DNA of 64,000 nucleotides from Cichorium intybus (taxonomy: Eukaryota; Streptophyta; Magnoliopsida; Asterales; Asteraceae): contig CM042016.1 of NCBI GenBank assembly GCA_023525715.1, forward strand, positions 80,583,382 through 80,647,381, given 5' to 3'. This document shows positions 1 to 10,103 of this stretch, one piece after another (position 1 is the stretch's first letter; each line of letters starts with the position of its first letter). Made by a program: the position numbers and the translations under genes. The notes under the pieces were generated by a model. It searched no databases. It worked only from the letters and a program-made list of their open reading frames with translations, and was not told where the DNA came from.

Positions 1-1918
1 TCATTCCTCATCTCATCAACCCATCAGTAATTCTCAAAGAACTTGTTCCAAACGACGGTGCGTCTCCTGCCTCCACTATTGTAACTGAAAATGCTCCTGT
101 TGACTCATCCCAGGTTGTTGGCGAACCTCCAATTGTCGATCAATCTGCTTCTCACGAAGATGCTCTCAGTTCTGATCCTGTTGATCATTTCGACTCCACT
201 ATCATGGATTCCCTATTTCTCGAGAGAATTCCTGATGAGTATGTTGCAAGTACTTCTCACGACTTCAGAAATTCTGACAGAGGTGCTCTAGGCTTAGGCA
301 GTGTTGAGAATATCACAAATCTTCTGGTTTCTTCTGCTACGCTCGAACATGTTGTACCTTCTAGAATACAACGTGATCACCCACTTGACAATGTGATTGG
401 TCCTTTGGATGAAGGTGTTCAAACCAGAAGCCAAAGTGGTCCTGTCAATGAGTGCCTCTATTAATGCTTCATTTATCAAATAGAGCCGAAGAATGTTCAG
501 ATGGTACTTAATGAACCAAGTTGGGTTGATGCCAAGCATGAAGAGCTTAATCAGTTCAAGAAATTGAATGTTCGGCAATTGGTGGAACTACCCGAGGGTA
601 AGAAATCACTTGACACGAGATCGGTATTTCGCAACAAGAAAGATGACTCAGGAGTCATTGTGCGCAACAAGGCACACTTGGTGGTTCGTGGTTTTCGTCA
701 GTCTACAAGATGGATGTCAAGACTGCTTTCTTGTACGGTGAAGTGATAGAAGAAATTTATGTTGATCAACCTTCGGGTTTCGTCAACTCTAAGTTTCTGA
801 ATCACGTCTACAAGCTTGACAAGGCTCTCTATAGTCTTCATCAAGCTCCCCGTTCCTGGTATGCAACATTGACAGATCATCTGTTGCAGTATGGTTACAC
901 AAGAGGCACCATTGATCAGACTCTATTCATCAAGCACAAGACAATGACCAAATTGTTGTCCAGATCTATGTGGATGACATTATCTTTGGTTCTACAAGTG
1001 AAGATTTATGTCATGAGTTTGAGCATGTGATGAAGAAACGGTTCAAGATGAGTTCGTTGGGTGAAATGACAATGTTTCTTGGGTTACAAGTTAAGCAAAG
1101 CTCAACGGGTATCCTGCTTGATCAAGGCAAATATGTGGAGGATATTATCGAGAAGTTTGAATTCAAGGATACAAAAGCTACTAATACCCCGATGTCTGAG
1201 CGACCTCTACTTTTTTCAGATCTAGATGGAGAACCCGTTGATCAAACGCACTATCGTTCTCTGATTGGTTCCGTAATGTATTTGACGGCAAGCAGACCAG
1301 ATATTGTTTTTGCAGTCTACCAGTGCGCTCAACATCAAACTAATCCTAAAAACTCTCATTTAACTGCTGTCAAACGGATCTTTCGATACCTTAAAGGGAG
1401 ACCTAAATTAGGTCTCTTGTATCTAAAGAACCGTGAATTTGATCTTTATGCTTTTTCAAATAGCAATTATGGAGGTTGAGACATTGATAGAAAGTCCACC
1501 AGTGCTGGATGTCAATTCTCAGGAGACCGACTGATTTCCTAGCATTGCAAAAAGTAGCAGACCGTGTCAACTTCCACAGCTGAGGCTGCGTACGTTGCTG
1601 CCTCGGCCTATTGTTCTCAAGTCATCTGGATGCAGCATCAACTCCTTGACTATGGTATGAACTTTCTTGACACTCCCATATTTTGCGACAATGAGGCGGC
1701 TATCCAAATTGTGAAAAACCCTGTCCAACATTATAAGACCAAGCACATCGACATTAAAATTCATTTTATTCGAGATTGCTACGAGCAAAAATAGATTCAT
1801 TTGGAATCAGTCCATACAGATAACAATGTGGCAGACTTATTCACAAAATTTTTTTGCAAAAGCTCGGTTTGATGTGCTTGTGGCTATGCTTAAAATGATA
1901 CGTTTTGATGACTGTTAA
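1..1918 (+). pseudogene. P pol remnant: reverse transcriptase and RNase H, disrupted
   Basis: The encoded protein was the C-terminal half of a copia polyprotein. Positions 1-460 encode a Ser/Pro-rich linker after integrase. From 501 comes the RT start (residues like VIVRNKAHLVVRGFRQ). At about 700 the frame jumps straight to YKMDVKTAFLYGE, so the roughly 40 residues that normally lie between these motifs are deleted. A frameshift near 950 precedes the catalytic YVDD, read from 964 in another frame. RNase H follows (about 1430-1800), with stops at 1477-1479 and near 1540-1555 and a further break at about 1794. The last recognisable residues end at 1918. A copia identity is certain; the Sirevirus lineage is inferred from motif wording. 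It cannot encode an active enzyme. Confidence 0.88.
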
Positions 1919-3527
1919 ATCAGTTCTATACATATTGTACATTATTTTTGTTTCAGTAAATTTGTTCATGGTTCTTAATTTTTCTAAATTCTTTCCCATG
2001 CACAAATTAATGGGGAGAATTTATCTAAACAAAAATTACAAAATTTTCAAAAATACAAAAATATGTCTTACTTTTATGTCTTTGTTTTTCAAAATTTTAA
2101 AAATGCAAAAATATTTTCCTTTTACACAAATTTGCACGATCGTTAATGTTTCTGATTAATACCAATAAGGTATACAGCTCCAAATTCTCATGTCAAAGAT
2201 GTGACTCATTATTATTGTGACTCACTAAGACATTCCTTACCTGTCGACGACGCACTGAGTTAAACCACTCACTGTTGAGACACATCAACTTGTGTTGATG
2301 ACTCTCATTGGTACACCATAATGAGTATGAAGCACTAATAACCTTTTCTCTCTAACCAACCTAAAGTCTTTCTTTCTGCAACATGAACTTCTAGACACTT
2401 TGAGTAAAGCCACTCAAAGTTGAGAGTTACAAATTCTGTGTCGATGGTTAGATTGCATACCGTAATCTATCACACGCATCAATCCATTCTTAACCGCCTT
2501 ATCTTTCTGTTGCAATAAATAGACGACTCATCACTTTAAACCAAGTGGTGATGATATTTTGAAACTCTATGCCAGTGATCTATACTACAACACCGGTAGT
2601 AGATGTGAGGCATCAATAACCATTCTTACCTACAAAGCTTCTAATTCAAGAATTGGGTGACTCGGTGTAATAAATCATACACTGATGACAATTCGAAAGT
2701 CTAGTCGATGGGTATGTCTAGTAACCAAGACATATTACACGCTCATACCGCTCTTCACCCAATACTTATTCTAATACAGATGTTCGTGACTTAATGTGAT
2801 TTTACCTCGCATTGATGAAACATCGAAATTCTGGGTCAGTGATCGTTGTTGTTTACCATAATAGCTGTGGGACCCCAACACCTTCACCAGATTTAAATTG
2901 GCACTAGGATGGTACACTCCGCAGAGTTTGGATACCATTGAACGTCTCACTAAGAGCCAAGTCAACTTGTTGACTTGTCAACTGCATTGAGATCTTTGAT
3001 CAAGGATATGCAGAGGCCATAATCCACACGGCCATGAGTAGTTCACCGATACTCAAACAATTGCAGTGCGTTCCTCCGGGTTCACACAGATACTGCGAGA
3101 ACTCTCATTCTGAGCCAATGATGAATTCTTGAACAACTGTGGTGAGAGTATGTAACTCCATGACCCACAGGATTTGCAGTCAAAGATCATATGGAGAAGC
3201 GCTAGCTAAAAGTTGTAGTTCAAGAATTTCGACACGAATTTCGTTTATGAAGAAGGTGAAACCTCATTTTCATGTGACAAGCTGTTTGAATTCCTCCTCA
3301 ATCAGTTTGTTACTACTTCTACACCTGTATGTGATCAAGAAGAGATAAAGAGTCAGACTCCAGTCAAAGTCAAAGTCAAATTTAAAAGCTGTATGTGCTG
3401 ATTCTTTGCCTATGCTGAAGACCGGTTCGCCCAATGAACTTCAAAGTTATATCTGAAGACCGTTCATCCGAAGATGAAGTTGTCGTTGCAAATGTGCTAA
3501 ATGTCACCAACAACTGTAGCCGTCATC
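1919..3527 (+). other. P 3' noncoding region
   Basis: No ORF of substance occurs here. Its middle part (about 2200-2960) is the hairpin tandem array annotated separately. From 2961 on there are further short inverted repeats, such as the palindromic CAAGTCAACTTGTTGACTTG near 2959-2978, but no clear period. Nothing recognisable is seen in 1919-2199 apart from AT-rich sequence. Copia elements normally keep this region short, so 1.6 kb is long. There is no envelope-position ORF, unlike in element S. Confidence 0.7.
2200..2960 (+). repeat. Diverged tandem array of hairpin units, period about 130-144 bp
   Basis: Five units can be aligned by eye. A first hairpin recurs at 2253-2274 (CACTGAGT/ACTCACTG), 2397-2420 (ACTTTGAGT/ACTCAAAGT), 2529-2553 (CATCACTT against AAGTGGTGATG), 2663-2684 (CGGTGTA/TACACTG) and 2793-2813 (AATGTG/CGCATT). 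The starts are 144, 132, 134 and 130 bp apart. The arms differ between units yet still pair within units. Loops resemble TAAACC or AAAGCC, and TTGA or TGATGA usually follows. A second hairpin follows in most units, for example TAGATT/AATCTA and GGTATG/CATACC (2711-2716 with 2744-2749). Units end in a similar phrase (ATCAATAACC, CTAATAACC, ATCAATCC). This points to RNA or single-strand structure kept under selection. Confidence 0.7.
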
Positions 3528-3636
3528 TGCTAAAGTGGGAGATTGTTAGGTGTTGAAATGTTTTGCAATTGTTCAACCGAATCAAGTTCAAGTTAGTGCT
3601 CGAAGATAAATGAAAGAATTAAACCAAGGGGGAGAT
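3528..3636 (+). other. Two polypurine-tract-like copies before the P 3' LTR
   Basis: The tract next to the LTR reads AAGGGGGAGAT at 3626-3636 and is followed by the LTR start TGTTAGG. About 94 bp upstream an almost identical phrase, AAGTGGGAGATTGTTAGG, occurs near 3532-3549, including the first LTR bases. The proximal tract would prime plus-strand DNA synthesis. The distal one may be a spare primer site, as has been described for Sireviruses, or a remnant of LTR-end duplication. Confidence 0.65.
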
Positions 3637-4108
3637 TGTTAGGACTTATTTTGTGGTTAATCTTTACATTTACAGGGTTCAAACTGGAAAATATCAAAGT
3701 TTATGGGGCTGATTGAAGATTTCGGCCTGGGACCGAAATCCCCCTGGATTTCGGTCATGTTGACCGAAATCCTAGAGATTTTGGTCAGGCCTGTAGAGGA
3801 TTTCGGCCTATGGGCTTTTGTATCTCAGTCTGGGTAGCTTAGTTATATATAGGTAACGTGTGTTTTCTTTTGGTGTTGGTTGTTTTGGAGCTCTAGGCTA
3901 TCATAGCGAATTCTTGTATGTTCAAGCAACCTTTGCGATCTTATGTACTAGTCTATGGAAGATTAATAGAGTCCACTGAAGATTGTGGTAATCCGTGTTC
4001 GTATCTTGTGATTGATACCTCTTAGATCCGTTCTGTGTTGATTTGGGACCTACATAAAGTAGTCTCGCTGTTGTTCAAATGATAAGCTAAGATAAACTGA
4101 TCATAACA
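3637..4108 (+). repeat. P 3' LTR (472 bp)
   Basis: The LTR starts TGTTAGGACTT directly after a polypurine tract and ends CATAACA. The next base resumes the gag reading of A on the minus strand. A TATA-like TATATATA at about 3844-3850 marks the promoter. The U3 part carries a six-copy motif array, described separately. Confidence 0.8.
3718..3850 (+). promoter_or_regulatory. P LTR promoter with alternating GATTTCGG motif array
   Basis: Six copies of a 10-bp motif lie just upstream of the TATA-like box. They are GATTTCGGCC at 3718-3727, GACCGAAATC at 3731-3740, GATTTCGGTC at 3747-3756, GACCGAAATC at 3762-3771, GATTTTGGTC at 3777-3786 and GATTTCGGCC at 3799-3808. Neighbouring copies among the first five alternate in orientation, so the array can fold or bind a dimeric factor. 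A U3 enhancer is the likely role, by position. Confidence 0.6.
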
Positions 4109-4654
4109 ACTGGGTAAGGAGTTGAGGACTATATCAATAGGCAGCTCCTCGTCCAAATGCACATTCAGTTTCACAAGGCGTTCCACGTATCTTTGTATTT
4201 TCTACACGTAGGCGCAGACAGACTCTCCCTCTTTCATTTTGCAAGCCATGAGTGCCTTGACCACTTCATACTTTTCTTGACGATCTCGCTTATGGAACTT
4301 TTCCATAAGGTCCTTTTTCATCTCATATGGCTAGTAGTCCTCATAGAATCTCTGCAATTCGGGGACCATAGTTGCGACCATTATGCACGGCACTTTGGTG
4401 GCATTGTCATAGTGTTTCTTGAATGAGGCACATTCCTCAGGAGTAGCGGTTTCTTGATCGATCTCGATGAGCTCCTTTCTGAGAACATACTCTTTGTCCT
4501 CGAACATAAGCCCCATCTTGATATTTCTCATCCAATCATTATAGTTGGTGCCATCTAATGTCACATTTAAATAGAGCGAAAGGATTGATGTGAAGTTGGT
4601 GTTATGGTTGGAGTGGGGAGCGGACGGAGTAGCTGAAGCATCAGGAGCAGACAT
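4109..4654 (-). pseudogene. A gag fragment (copia, UBN2-type), truncated by insertion of P
   Basis: Read on the minus strand from the ATG at 4654 this is the N-terminal part of a copia capsid protein. It shows the typical LDGTNYNDWMRNIKMGLMFEDKE region and, later, MKEGESVCAYV and DEELPIDIVLNSLP. Stop codons interrupt it just after residue 107 and again near 4211-4213. Reading stops abruptly at 4109, where the P 3' LTR ends, so the rest of the element was displaced beyond the window by P. The Ser/Ala/Pro-rich first 20 residues and the start position fit the family. It is non-functional. Confidence 0.85.
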
Positions 4655-5184
4655 CTATAAAAGAAGGTAGTTTTAATTAGATAAGGACAATCCTTAATAT
4701 TTAACCCAATGATAAATATTAAGGCTAGGATCCAACTATGTAATTCACAACTTAGAAGAGGGATGCTGTAATCTAATTGTAAATCACATAAAGGTAGGTA
4801 AATGACGATTTACCAATTCCACCGTGGAAGGTAATCATATTAAGTGAAATTCCTAGATCTTTTGATATTCATTGAAACTGTTCAATAGCATGTTTAATCT
4901 CAGATTATTATCTTCTATTTGTAACTGGGATGCAGAGGATCACAAACAATATGTGAATAACCATGCAAATTGCTCAGTAACCTTAATGTCGTTTATCATC
5001 TCGATTGATGTGCCAGTAAACCAAACGCGCTCCATCAACAATGACAATTTATGAGATACCCATTACCACTATTTATGAATCCATATTAGTGTGCCGGTTA
5101 AACACACATGCTCCACTAACGATTCATAAAGTATAATGTGCAATTTCATGGAATAGCATATTGTTCACATTTTCCAAAAGTAAC
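4655..5184 (-). other. A leader, proximal half, with two conserved-loop hairpins
   Basis: This lies between the A gag start and the insertion point of S. It continues on the other side of S at 30054-30808. Two hairpins share the loop words TGCCRGT and GCTC. One is at 5005-5038 with stem TTGATG/CATCAA. The other is at 5086-5119 with stem TTAGTG/CACTAA, enclosed in a perfect 10-bp outer stem, TTTATGAATC at 5072-5081 with GATTCATAAA at 5121-5130. No ORF of interest is present. Positions 5180-5184 (GTAAC) are the S target duplication. Confidence 0.7.
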
Positions 5185-5601
5185 TGTTGGACTAATTTAA
5201 CAATGAAAGCAAACAAAGAGAACACAAGTGTATGAATATTCAACCAGTCAAATGATTATATTCAATGTAAAAAGATAATGCTCCAAATCTTTATGATGAT
5301 CAACTATGAAGAGCGTTACGAAGAATAATGCGACTGTGTAAAAGTATGTCCTGAACATCTAGGGTTGTGGGTGTTTAAATACTAAGATCTAATAGGATAA
5401 ACACGTAATCCTATTAGTTACAGATAAGTATAAAACCCTAGACCTTATCTCTAAACAAAAGATAAGTACAAAATATGACTGACTTCTGATAAGTATACCA
5501 ACTTCGGTTCAACCTCTCGCTTCGGATCATCTTCTCACTTCGGACAGACAGGAATACATGTACTTCGGATATCAAATATCATCACAGTCAAAATCCTAAC
5601 A
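5185..5601 (-). repeat. S 3' LTR (417 bp)
   Basis: On the minus strand it begins TGTTAGGATT next to the polypurine tract and ends CCAACA at 5185. Four copies of CTTCGG (plus-strand reading) at 5502, 5520, 5538 and 5563 lie in the U3 end. The 5' LTR copy is 29641-30053. Confidence 0.92.
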
Positions 5602-5616
5602 TTCTCCCCCTTTGTG
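5602..5616 (-). other. S polypurine tract
   Basis: On the minus strand it reads CACAAAGGGGGAGAA, directly before the LTR start TGTTAGG. It would prime plus-strand synthesis. The envelope-position ORF stops only about 25 bp upstream. Confidence 0.85.
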
Positions 5617-5640
5617 GTGAAGATGCCAGGTATCTGAAGT

Positions 5641-7431
5641 CTATAACATATGGAACGCCTTGACTAATTCCCTCCAAATTTGTAACCACCACTTCAAATG
5701 AGTACATAACTCCAGCTTCACATCATCAGAGTTCTCATTGTTGACCGTCACTCTTGCAATCATTCCTTCCAAAAAGGTTGAAGGAAACTTCTCTTTCTCA
5801 TCCATGTCAAAGAATATCTTTTTCAGAGGACTTTTCTTTGAAAGCTTTCCTTTGTAAACAACTCCCCAAGGTTTCTGTATAATCTCTCCATCGCTGATTT
5901 TGCTTATTCCGGTAAGCTCCTTATTCGCAGCTGGAATAGATTGCTTGAAAAGTTTTGCTATTTCATAATCATACAAGGAGAAGTTTCGGAGAAATGAACC
6001 CAAAAATCTTTCGATTATTCTCTGACTTCTTGTAAGACCTACCTGCTTCGATATTCTTGTTTGGTTCAGACTATAGAATCTTTCAACAAGTACAATGAAG
6101 TCATTCGGATTCATGAGTTGGAAGTCTGCCACAGTGAAAGAACTTTCAATCTTCTGTTCACCTCTTTGGACATGATAAGTGTAATTCTGATACACTTCTT
6201 CAAAGAGTCCTCCAGTCTCTATTCGGTCAATCCCAATAATTTGTAAGCATGACCAGACATGAGTTTGATCAACAGCAAGGTTTGCATGAAACCTAGCTTT
6301 TTGTTCTTGAAATTTTCTCTTCTCGGCCGGATAAAACTCAATGTCATAGACATTAGCAGCAAAGAGCTTCAGATTGAATGGGATATCAAGTTGCATCTCT
6401 GTTGTATTCTCAACACTATATGACACTAATGGTAAATGATCAAACATTTGCACAGTGGTAAACGCCAAATTACTAATCGTCTCATATGTCCATATTTTGT
6501 TCACTGGACCCAAGACTTCTTTCTTTCCAACCCTGTCTCTTGAGATTACATACAAATGCCTCAACTTTTCATTTTTTTTGTCTTTTGCTTCTTCTCCTCA
6601 GACTTAGACAGTTCCTGAGCTATCTTCTTTCCCTTGTCAACCGAAGGACCTGTCTCAGGAGGAACTTGAGAAGTTGTTGTCTTTGTTGATGCTGAAGATG
6701 GTGCAGAACTTACTCCAATTTTAATTCCACCAGAGAATCTTTTTATGAGACTCGAGGTGGATTCGGTTGTAATTGGTGTGGTTGATGATGTTCGTCCCCA
6801 AACAAGAGGAACTGTTGTTGACGGTGATGTAGTGGAGATCGTTGCTGATGAGGGTGCTGAAGTGAATCCGAAAAATGGTTTTGTAGTTGGACCAGCAGTT
6901 GTAGTTGTTGTTTGAGTGAGCGATGCGAGGGTTGTTATTTGTGTGATTGTTGTTGTTGGAGCGAAGGTGATGCGTGTTTGACGTGTTGACCTTTCTATTA
7001 GTCGAGGCCCTTCTCCCCTTTGTAACGAAAGCACTGAAGGATTCAGAGCATATGGTAACCGACTAACCAGCGTAAGCAACTGTGCAATATCCTTTCAGAT
7101 AGAGTCTGTTGTCTGAGAGACCAAAATCTTCATTTTATGGTCACTGATTTTCTGTGCTTCTCTGTACGCGTTTAACTCATGTACCTTCGGTTCGTATTCC
7201 GCAATGGTTTTCTTCGCATCCTCGACATCTTTCTGTAAACTTGTCAGTTGTACATCAAATTCCTCTGCACTTCGTTTCGAAAGATTTTCAACTGAAGTAG
7301 TCAACGAAGTAAGCTTGGCTTGAACTTCTGTGTGAAAACTGCGGAGATTAGTGACTACTTCGTTGAGTTTGTCGGTATGTTGATCCTGAATAAGTTAGGT
7401 TTTCTCTTCAACTATCTTCTCAACTGCCTTG
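5641..7431 (-). pseudogene. S envelope-position ORF, C-terminal part (split by Ath1)
   Basis: This is the distal part of the large ORF downstream of pol that marks env-bearing Sireviruses. Reading from 7431 leftwards there is first a coiled-coil stretch (Leu/Lys/Glu-rich, about 7380-7095), then a long Thr/Ser/Pro-rich low-complexity region (about 7000-6650), then a Lys-rich segment and a 300-residue globular-looking domain from about 6564 to 5641. At least one in-frame stop near 7395 and breaks near 7095 and 6560 interrupt it. The N-terminal part is at 13985-15717. No signal peptide or convincing membrane anchor is visible, so an envelope function is not supported by what I see. Its role is unknown. 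Confidence 0.75.
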
Positions 7432-8543
7432 TGACAACACCTAGTGATATCAAGTATTTTAGGCATTGTTGAGCCCTGTTCTTGATAAAATTATATCAGA
7501 TATGTCTGGGTATTCTCACTTTTCATGCCAGGACTTGTTTGGAGAAAAAGAATGGAAACAGGGACTAAAAGCGTGCAAAAGGAAGAAATTTGGAAAAGAA
7601 TGAAAAATCAAGGAAACTCGTACGCGCGCCGCGGGAATTAACCACGCGCGACGCGGGCTTAAGGCGGTGGAACACATTCAAATACCGAAGAAACGGGAAA
7701 AGATAGGTACGCGCGCCGCGGATTCTTCATCTGCGTGGCGCGGTTGCGGGAAAATTGCAACTATAAATAGAGGCATTTCCAGCCAAAAACCCTAGCAAAG
7801 ACCGGGTGTAAAATCGACCTTGAAGCTCTTTGACTCCAGGACTTCGTTTCAGCAACATCTCAATTGGTATTTTATGTTTTTGAATTTAATTTCCTTTTAG
7901 TGGCATGTAGTATTTGTAGCTAAAGTCTTTTGGGAGTGACAACCACTGACTTTGAGCACTTTAGGTTTCTGTTTTAGCATCATTAGTTACTGTTTGGATG
8001 TTTGGAAATCAGTTTTGGTTAATGAAATCATTTGGTTACAATTAATCTTGGTTTTTCGGTGTTTTGGATGTTTGTGTTTGGTTTTGGTTATTGGTTTGTG
8101 TTTGAATGTTATTTTGACCTTGTTTGGGACTATTTCCTTTGCTGAAATTAGTAGCCAACTAATTTAGCTTAGGTGTTGAACTTTGGCCAGTACTTGTTCA
8201 GTTGGACTATAGCTATTGGTTTAGGTTATACCTTGTGATTGTTTAGATGTTTTGGATGCCTTTGTTTGCTTCTGATTCAGAGATGCACTTCTGATTTCAG
8301 AAAGTGACTAGGTTAGTTTGAGTCAAGTTTAGCATATGCTTAGTTTGACTTTGTTTGGTTATTGCTTTTAGGTAGTTGAGCACTTAGAAACTAGATCCTC
8401 CGACTGTAGCGTGACACTACTAGTTGGTAATCTGTCATTTAGTCTAACCACGAAGCTCCTGCGGATCGACCCTGACTACCACTGTACTAGTGAGTGTTAG
8501 GTTTTCTCTTATTTTTGACCGCACGACGACCTAGGCGATGTCA
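7432..8543 (+). repeat. Ath1 5' LTR (1112 bp)
   Basis: It starts TGACAACACC and ends ATGTCA. Two pairs of a GC-rich motif (ACGCGCGCCGCGGG, ACGCGCGACGCGGG) lie at 7621-7658 and 7708-7750, and the TATA box TATAAATA at 7762-7769 begins 12 bp later. The long remainder (U5) is T-rich and has no coding sign. The right copy lacks 11-12 bp present here near 7928. Confidence 0.93.
7621..7769 (+). promoter_or_regulatory. Ath1 LTR promoter: paired CGCGCCGCGG motifs and TATA box
   Basis: Pair 1 is ACGCGCGCCGCGGG, an 8-bp spacer, then ACGCGCGACGCGGG (7622-7657). Pair 2 (7708-7750) has one good copy and one decayed copy. The TATA box is 7762-7769, within CTATAAATAGAGG. The same motif returns upstream of the third ORF of this element at 10104-10138, 10203-10215 and 10571-10616. 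The likely role is binding of an activator or repressor near the transcription start. Confidence 0.65.
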
Positions 8544-8548
8544 AATTT

Positions 8549-8567
8549 TGGCGCCATTGCCGGGGAG
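8549..8567 (+). other. Ath1 primer binding site (tRNA-Asp)
   Basis: TGGCGCCATTGCCGGGGAG pairs with the 3' end of plant tRNA-Asp (complement TGGCGCCGTTGCCGGGG) with one mismatch. It lies 5 bp after the LTR end. The tRNA match is from established knowledge of Athila elements. Confidence 0.88.
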
Positions 8568-8662
8568 CTGTGCGCTTAGATCAGGTGATTTATAGGACTT
8601 AGCTTCTGATTTTTGATGTTTGATTTTAGTTTGCTGATTTTTGGTTTGTGTACATCCTTATA

Positions 8663-9925
8663 ATGAGTGATTACATGTACCCGGATCAGTATTATGAAGA
8701 TTATGAAAATCCGGCCGACACCTATTACGAGGATGATTGCTACAATGGATCACCCGATGACAATGGATGGCGGACCGAGGAGTCATCTCAACCTGAAAAT
8801 TCTATAACTTGGGCCCAACATTGGGTACTCTGGTATAACACTCACCAAGAACAGAAGGACCAGGCTGATGCTCTTTTAAGTTTGCAAGCTTCTTTAGATA
8901 GGTTAGAGGAAAGTTGGAAATGTTCACCACCTTCGCCAGAACCGAAGGCGAGTGAGTTTTATACCAATAGTAATGTGCGTGAACTTGCATCACCTGAATA
9001 TGTGATGGAAGTGCATACACCGTGGGAAAATCAAGAGACCATTGAGATGGTCGAAACGGTTGTTGAGGAAGAGGTTGTAGGTGACAATGCTACCTTTGAT
9101 TCAACAGCTTTTGATGTTTTTGAGGGTTTTGAGAATGTTGAGCTGGTGATGTGTGAATCTGTACCATCACTAGACAATTTGGTTGATGAGGATGTTGTGG
9201 AGGGGACTGTAAATGACAGTACAGATCCCAACCCAACAATTCCCGAATTTGTTGAAAATGTTGATGTTTTTGAAGAAGGGGGTGTAGATGACAATATTAC
9301 CCCCGACCCTGTAATTTTTGAAAATTTTGAGAAATTTGAAGGTAAGGATCTGATGATGGGTGACGTTGTACCACCATCAGATCAAACCAGTCACCCACTC
9401 TTGGTTCCGATCCACCTGTTGGACGATGACCAAGAAGTTGATGCTGACGAATTGATATTTGAAAACAATAAACATGATTTTATCACCACTCATGATCCAT
9501 TCATGAATGAAAAATTAGATGTGATCAATACCATCGATGAGGACATATGGAAGCATTCTGATATGTTGCCTTCCGATCCCATTCGATTGGAAAATTTTTA
9601 TTGGTACTGCAAGCCAAAATTACAAACTAAAAATAACACGCAATATGAGAGCAACAGACGAAGCACAGCACAACTACTGGAAGCGGCACTGGGCACGCTT
9701 CATGTCAAGCCCTTGACTTTGAAGGGGTGCAGAAGAAAGGACCGAGCTTGGAGGTTCAAAGCTACTTTCAAGCACTCGCGGGAAATCATCGGGAGACGGC
9801 AACTGTGCAGCAGCAGGAGAACCAACAAGCCATTCGACCCAGGAAAGTTTGAGGAGCAGTGGGGCAACGAAGGGACGGTGGTGACTGAAAATCAGCGAAG
9901 GAAGAAGGCGTACGATCCACCGTAG
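8663..9925 (+). CDS. Ath1 ORF-A: unrecognised acidic 420-residue protein
   Basis: The start is the ATG at 8663, 95 bp after the primer site; the ORF runs uninterrupted to TAG at 9923-9925. I do not recognise the protein. The first 60 residues are rich in Tyr, Asp, Glu and Pro. Residues about 130-245 are very acidic and hold three imperfect repeats built on the pattern V-x-D-N-x-T-x-D followed by Phe-rich and VPPSD-like words. Residues about 350-395 are basic (many Arg/Lys, for example CRRKDRAWRF). No zinc knuckle, DLGAS protease, RT or integrase motif is present. It occupies the place of gag-pol: PBS before it, the GGGAGGCAACCC hairpin after it. An uninterrupted frame in an element with 3.4% LTR divergence suggests recent selection. 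It could be an accessory or regulatory protein, or a captured gene fragment. Confidence 0.7.
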   Translation: MSDYMYPDQYYEDYENPADTYYEDDCYNGSPDDNGWRTEESSQPENSITWAQHWVLWYNTHQEQKDQADALLSLQASLDRLEESWKCSPPSPEPKASEFYTNSNVRELASPEYVMEVHTPWENQETIEMVETVVEEEVVGDNATFDSTAFDVFEGFENVELVMCESVPSLDNLVDEDVVEGTVNDSTDPNPTIPEFVENVDVFEEGGVDDNITPDPVIFENFEKFEGKDLMMGDVVPPSDQTSHPLLVPIHLLDDDQEVDADELIFENNKHDFITTHDPFMNEKLDVINTIDEDIWKHSDMLPSDPIRLENFYWYCKPKLQTKNNTQYESNRRSTAQLLEAALGTLHVKPLTLKGCRRKDRAWRFKATFKHSREIIGRRQLCSSRRTNKPFDPGKFEEQWGNEGTVVTENQRRKKAYDPP

Positions 9926-9944
9926 CTGTAGAAGAGTAACACGT

Positions 9945-9990
9945 CTGGCTGAAGACGTTAAACTTAGCGCTTGTTGGGAGGCAACCCATC
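9945..9990 (+). other. Ath1 post-ORF hairpin GGGAGGCAACCC
   Basis: The hairpin TGGGAGGCAACCCA is at 9975-9988, 50 bp after the ORF-A stop, preceded by GTTAAACTTAGCGCTTG. The same core and upstream GCGCT word follow the pol stops of Ath2 and Ath3. The closing pair is T-A here and C-G in the others. Confidence 0.75.
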
Positions 9991-10103
9991 GTGTCATAAG
10001 TTAGGATTTATATTTCTTTGAATTTAGTATGAAAATACATCAATCTTTTTGCAGGTATTAGTGGTCTAAAATAAGTATGGGGTCATGTGAGAAGTTTTTG
10101 AAG

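Larger units (their letters stand above)
1..4108 (+). mobile_element. P: 3' part of a Sirevirus-lineage Ty1/copia element
   Basis: The window opens inside this element. In order it shows a broken pol, 1.6 kb of structured noncoding DNA, two polypurine-like tracts and a 3' LTR. The reverse transcriptase and RNase H wording (YVDDIIFGST, LTASRPDI, TKHIDIKIHFIRD) is Ty1/copia of the Sirevirus type. The right end falls in the middle of the gag of element A on the opposite strand, whose reading resumes at 4109, so P inserted into A. The 5' LTR and most of gag-pol lie left of the window, so no target duplication can be checked. Several frame breaks make it inactive. Confidence 0.9.
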
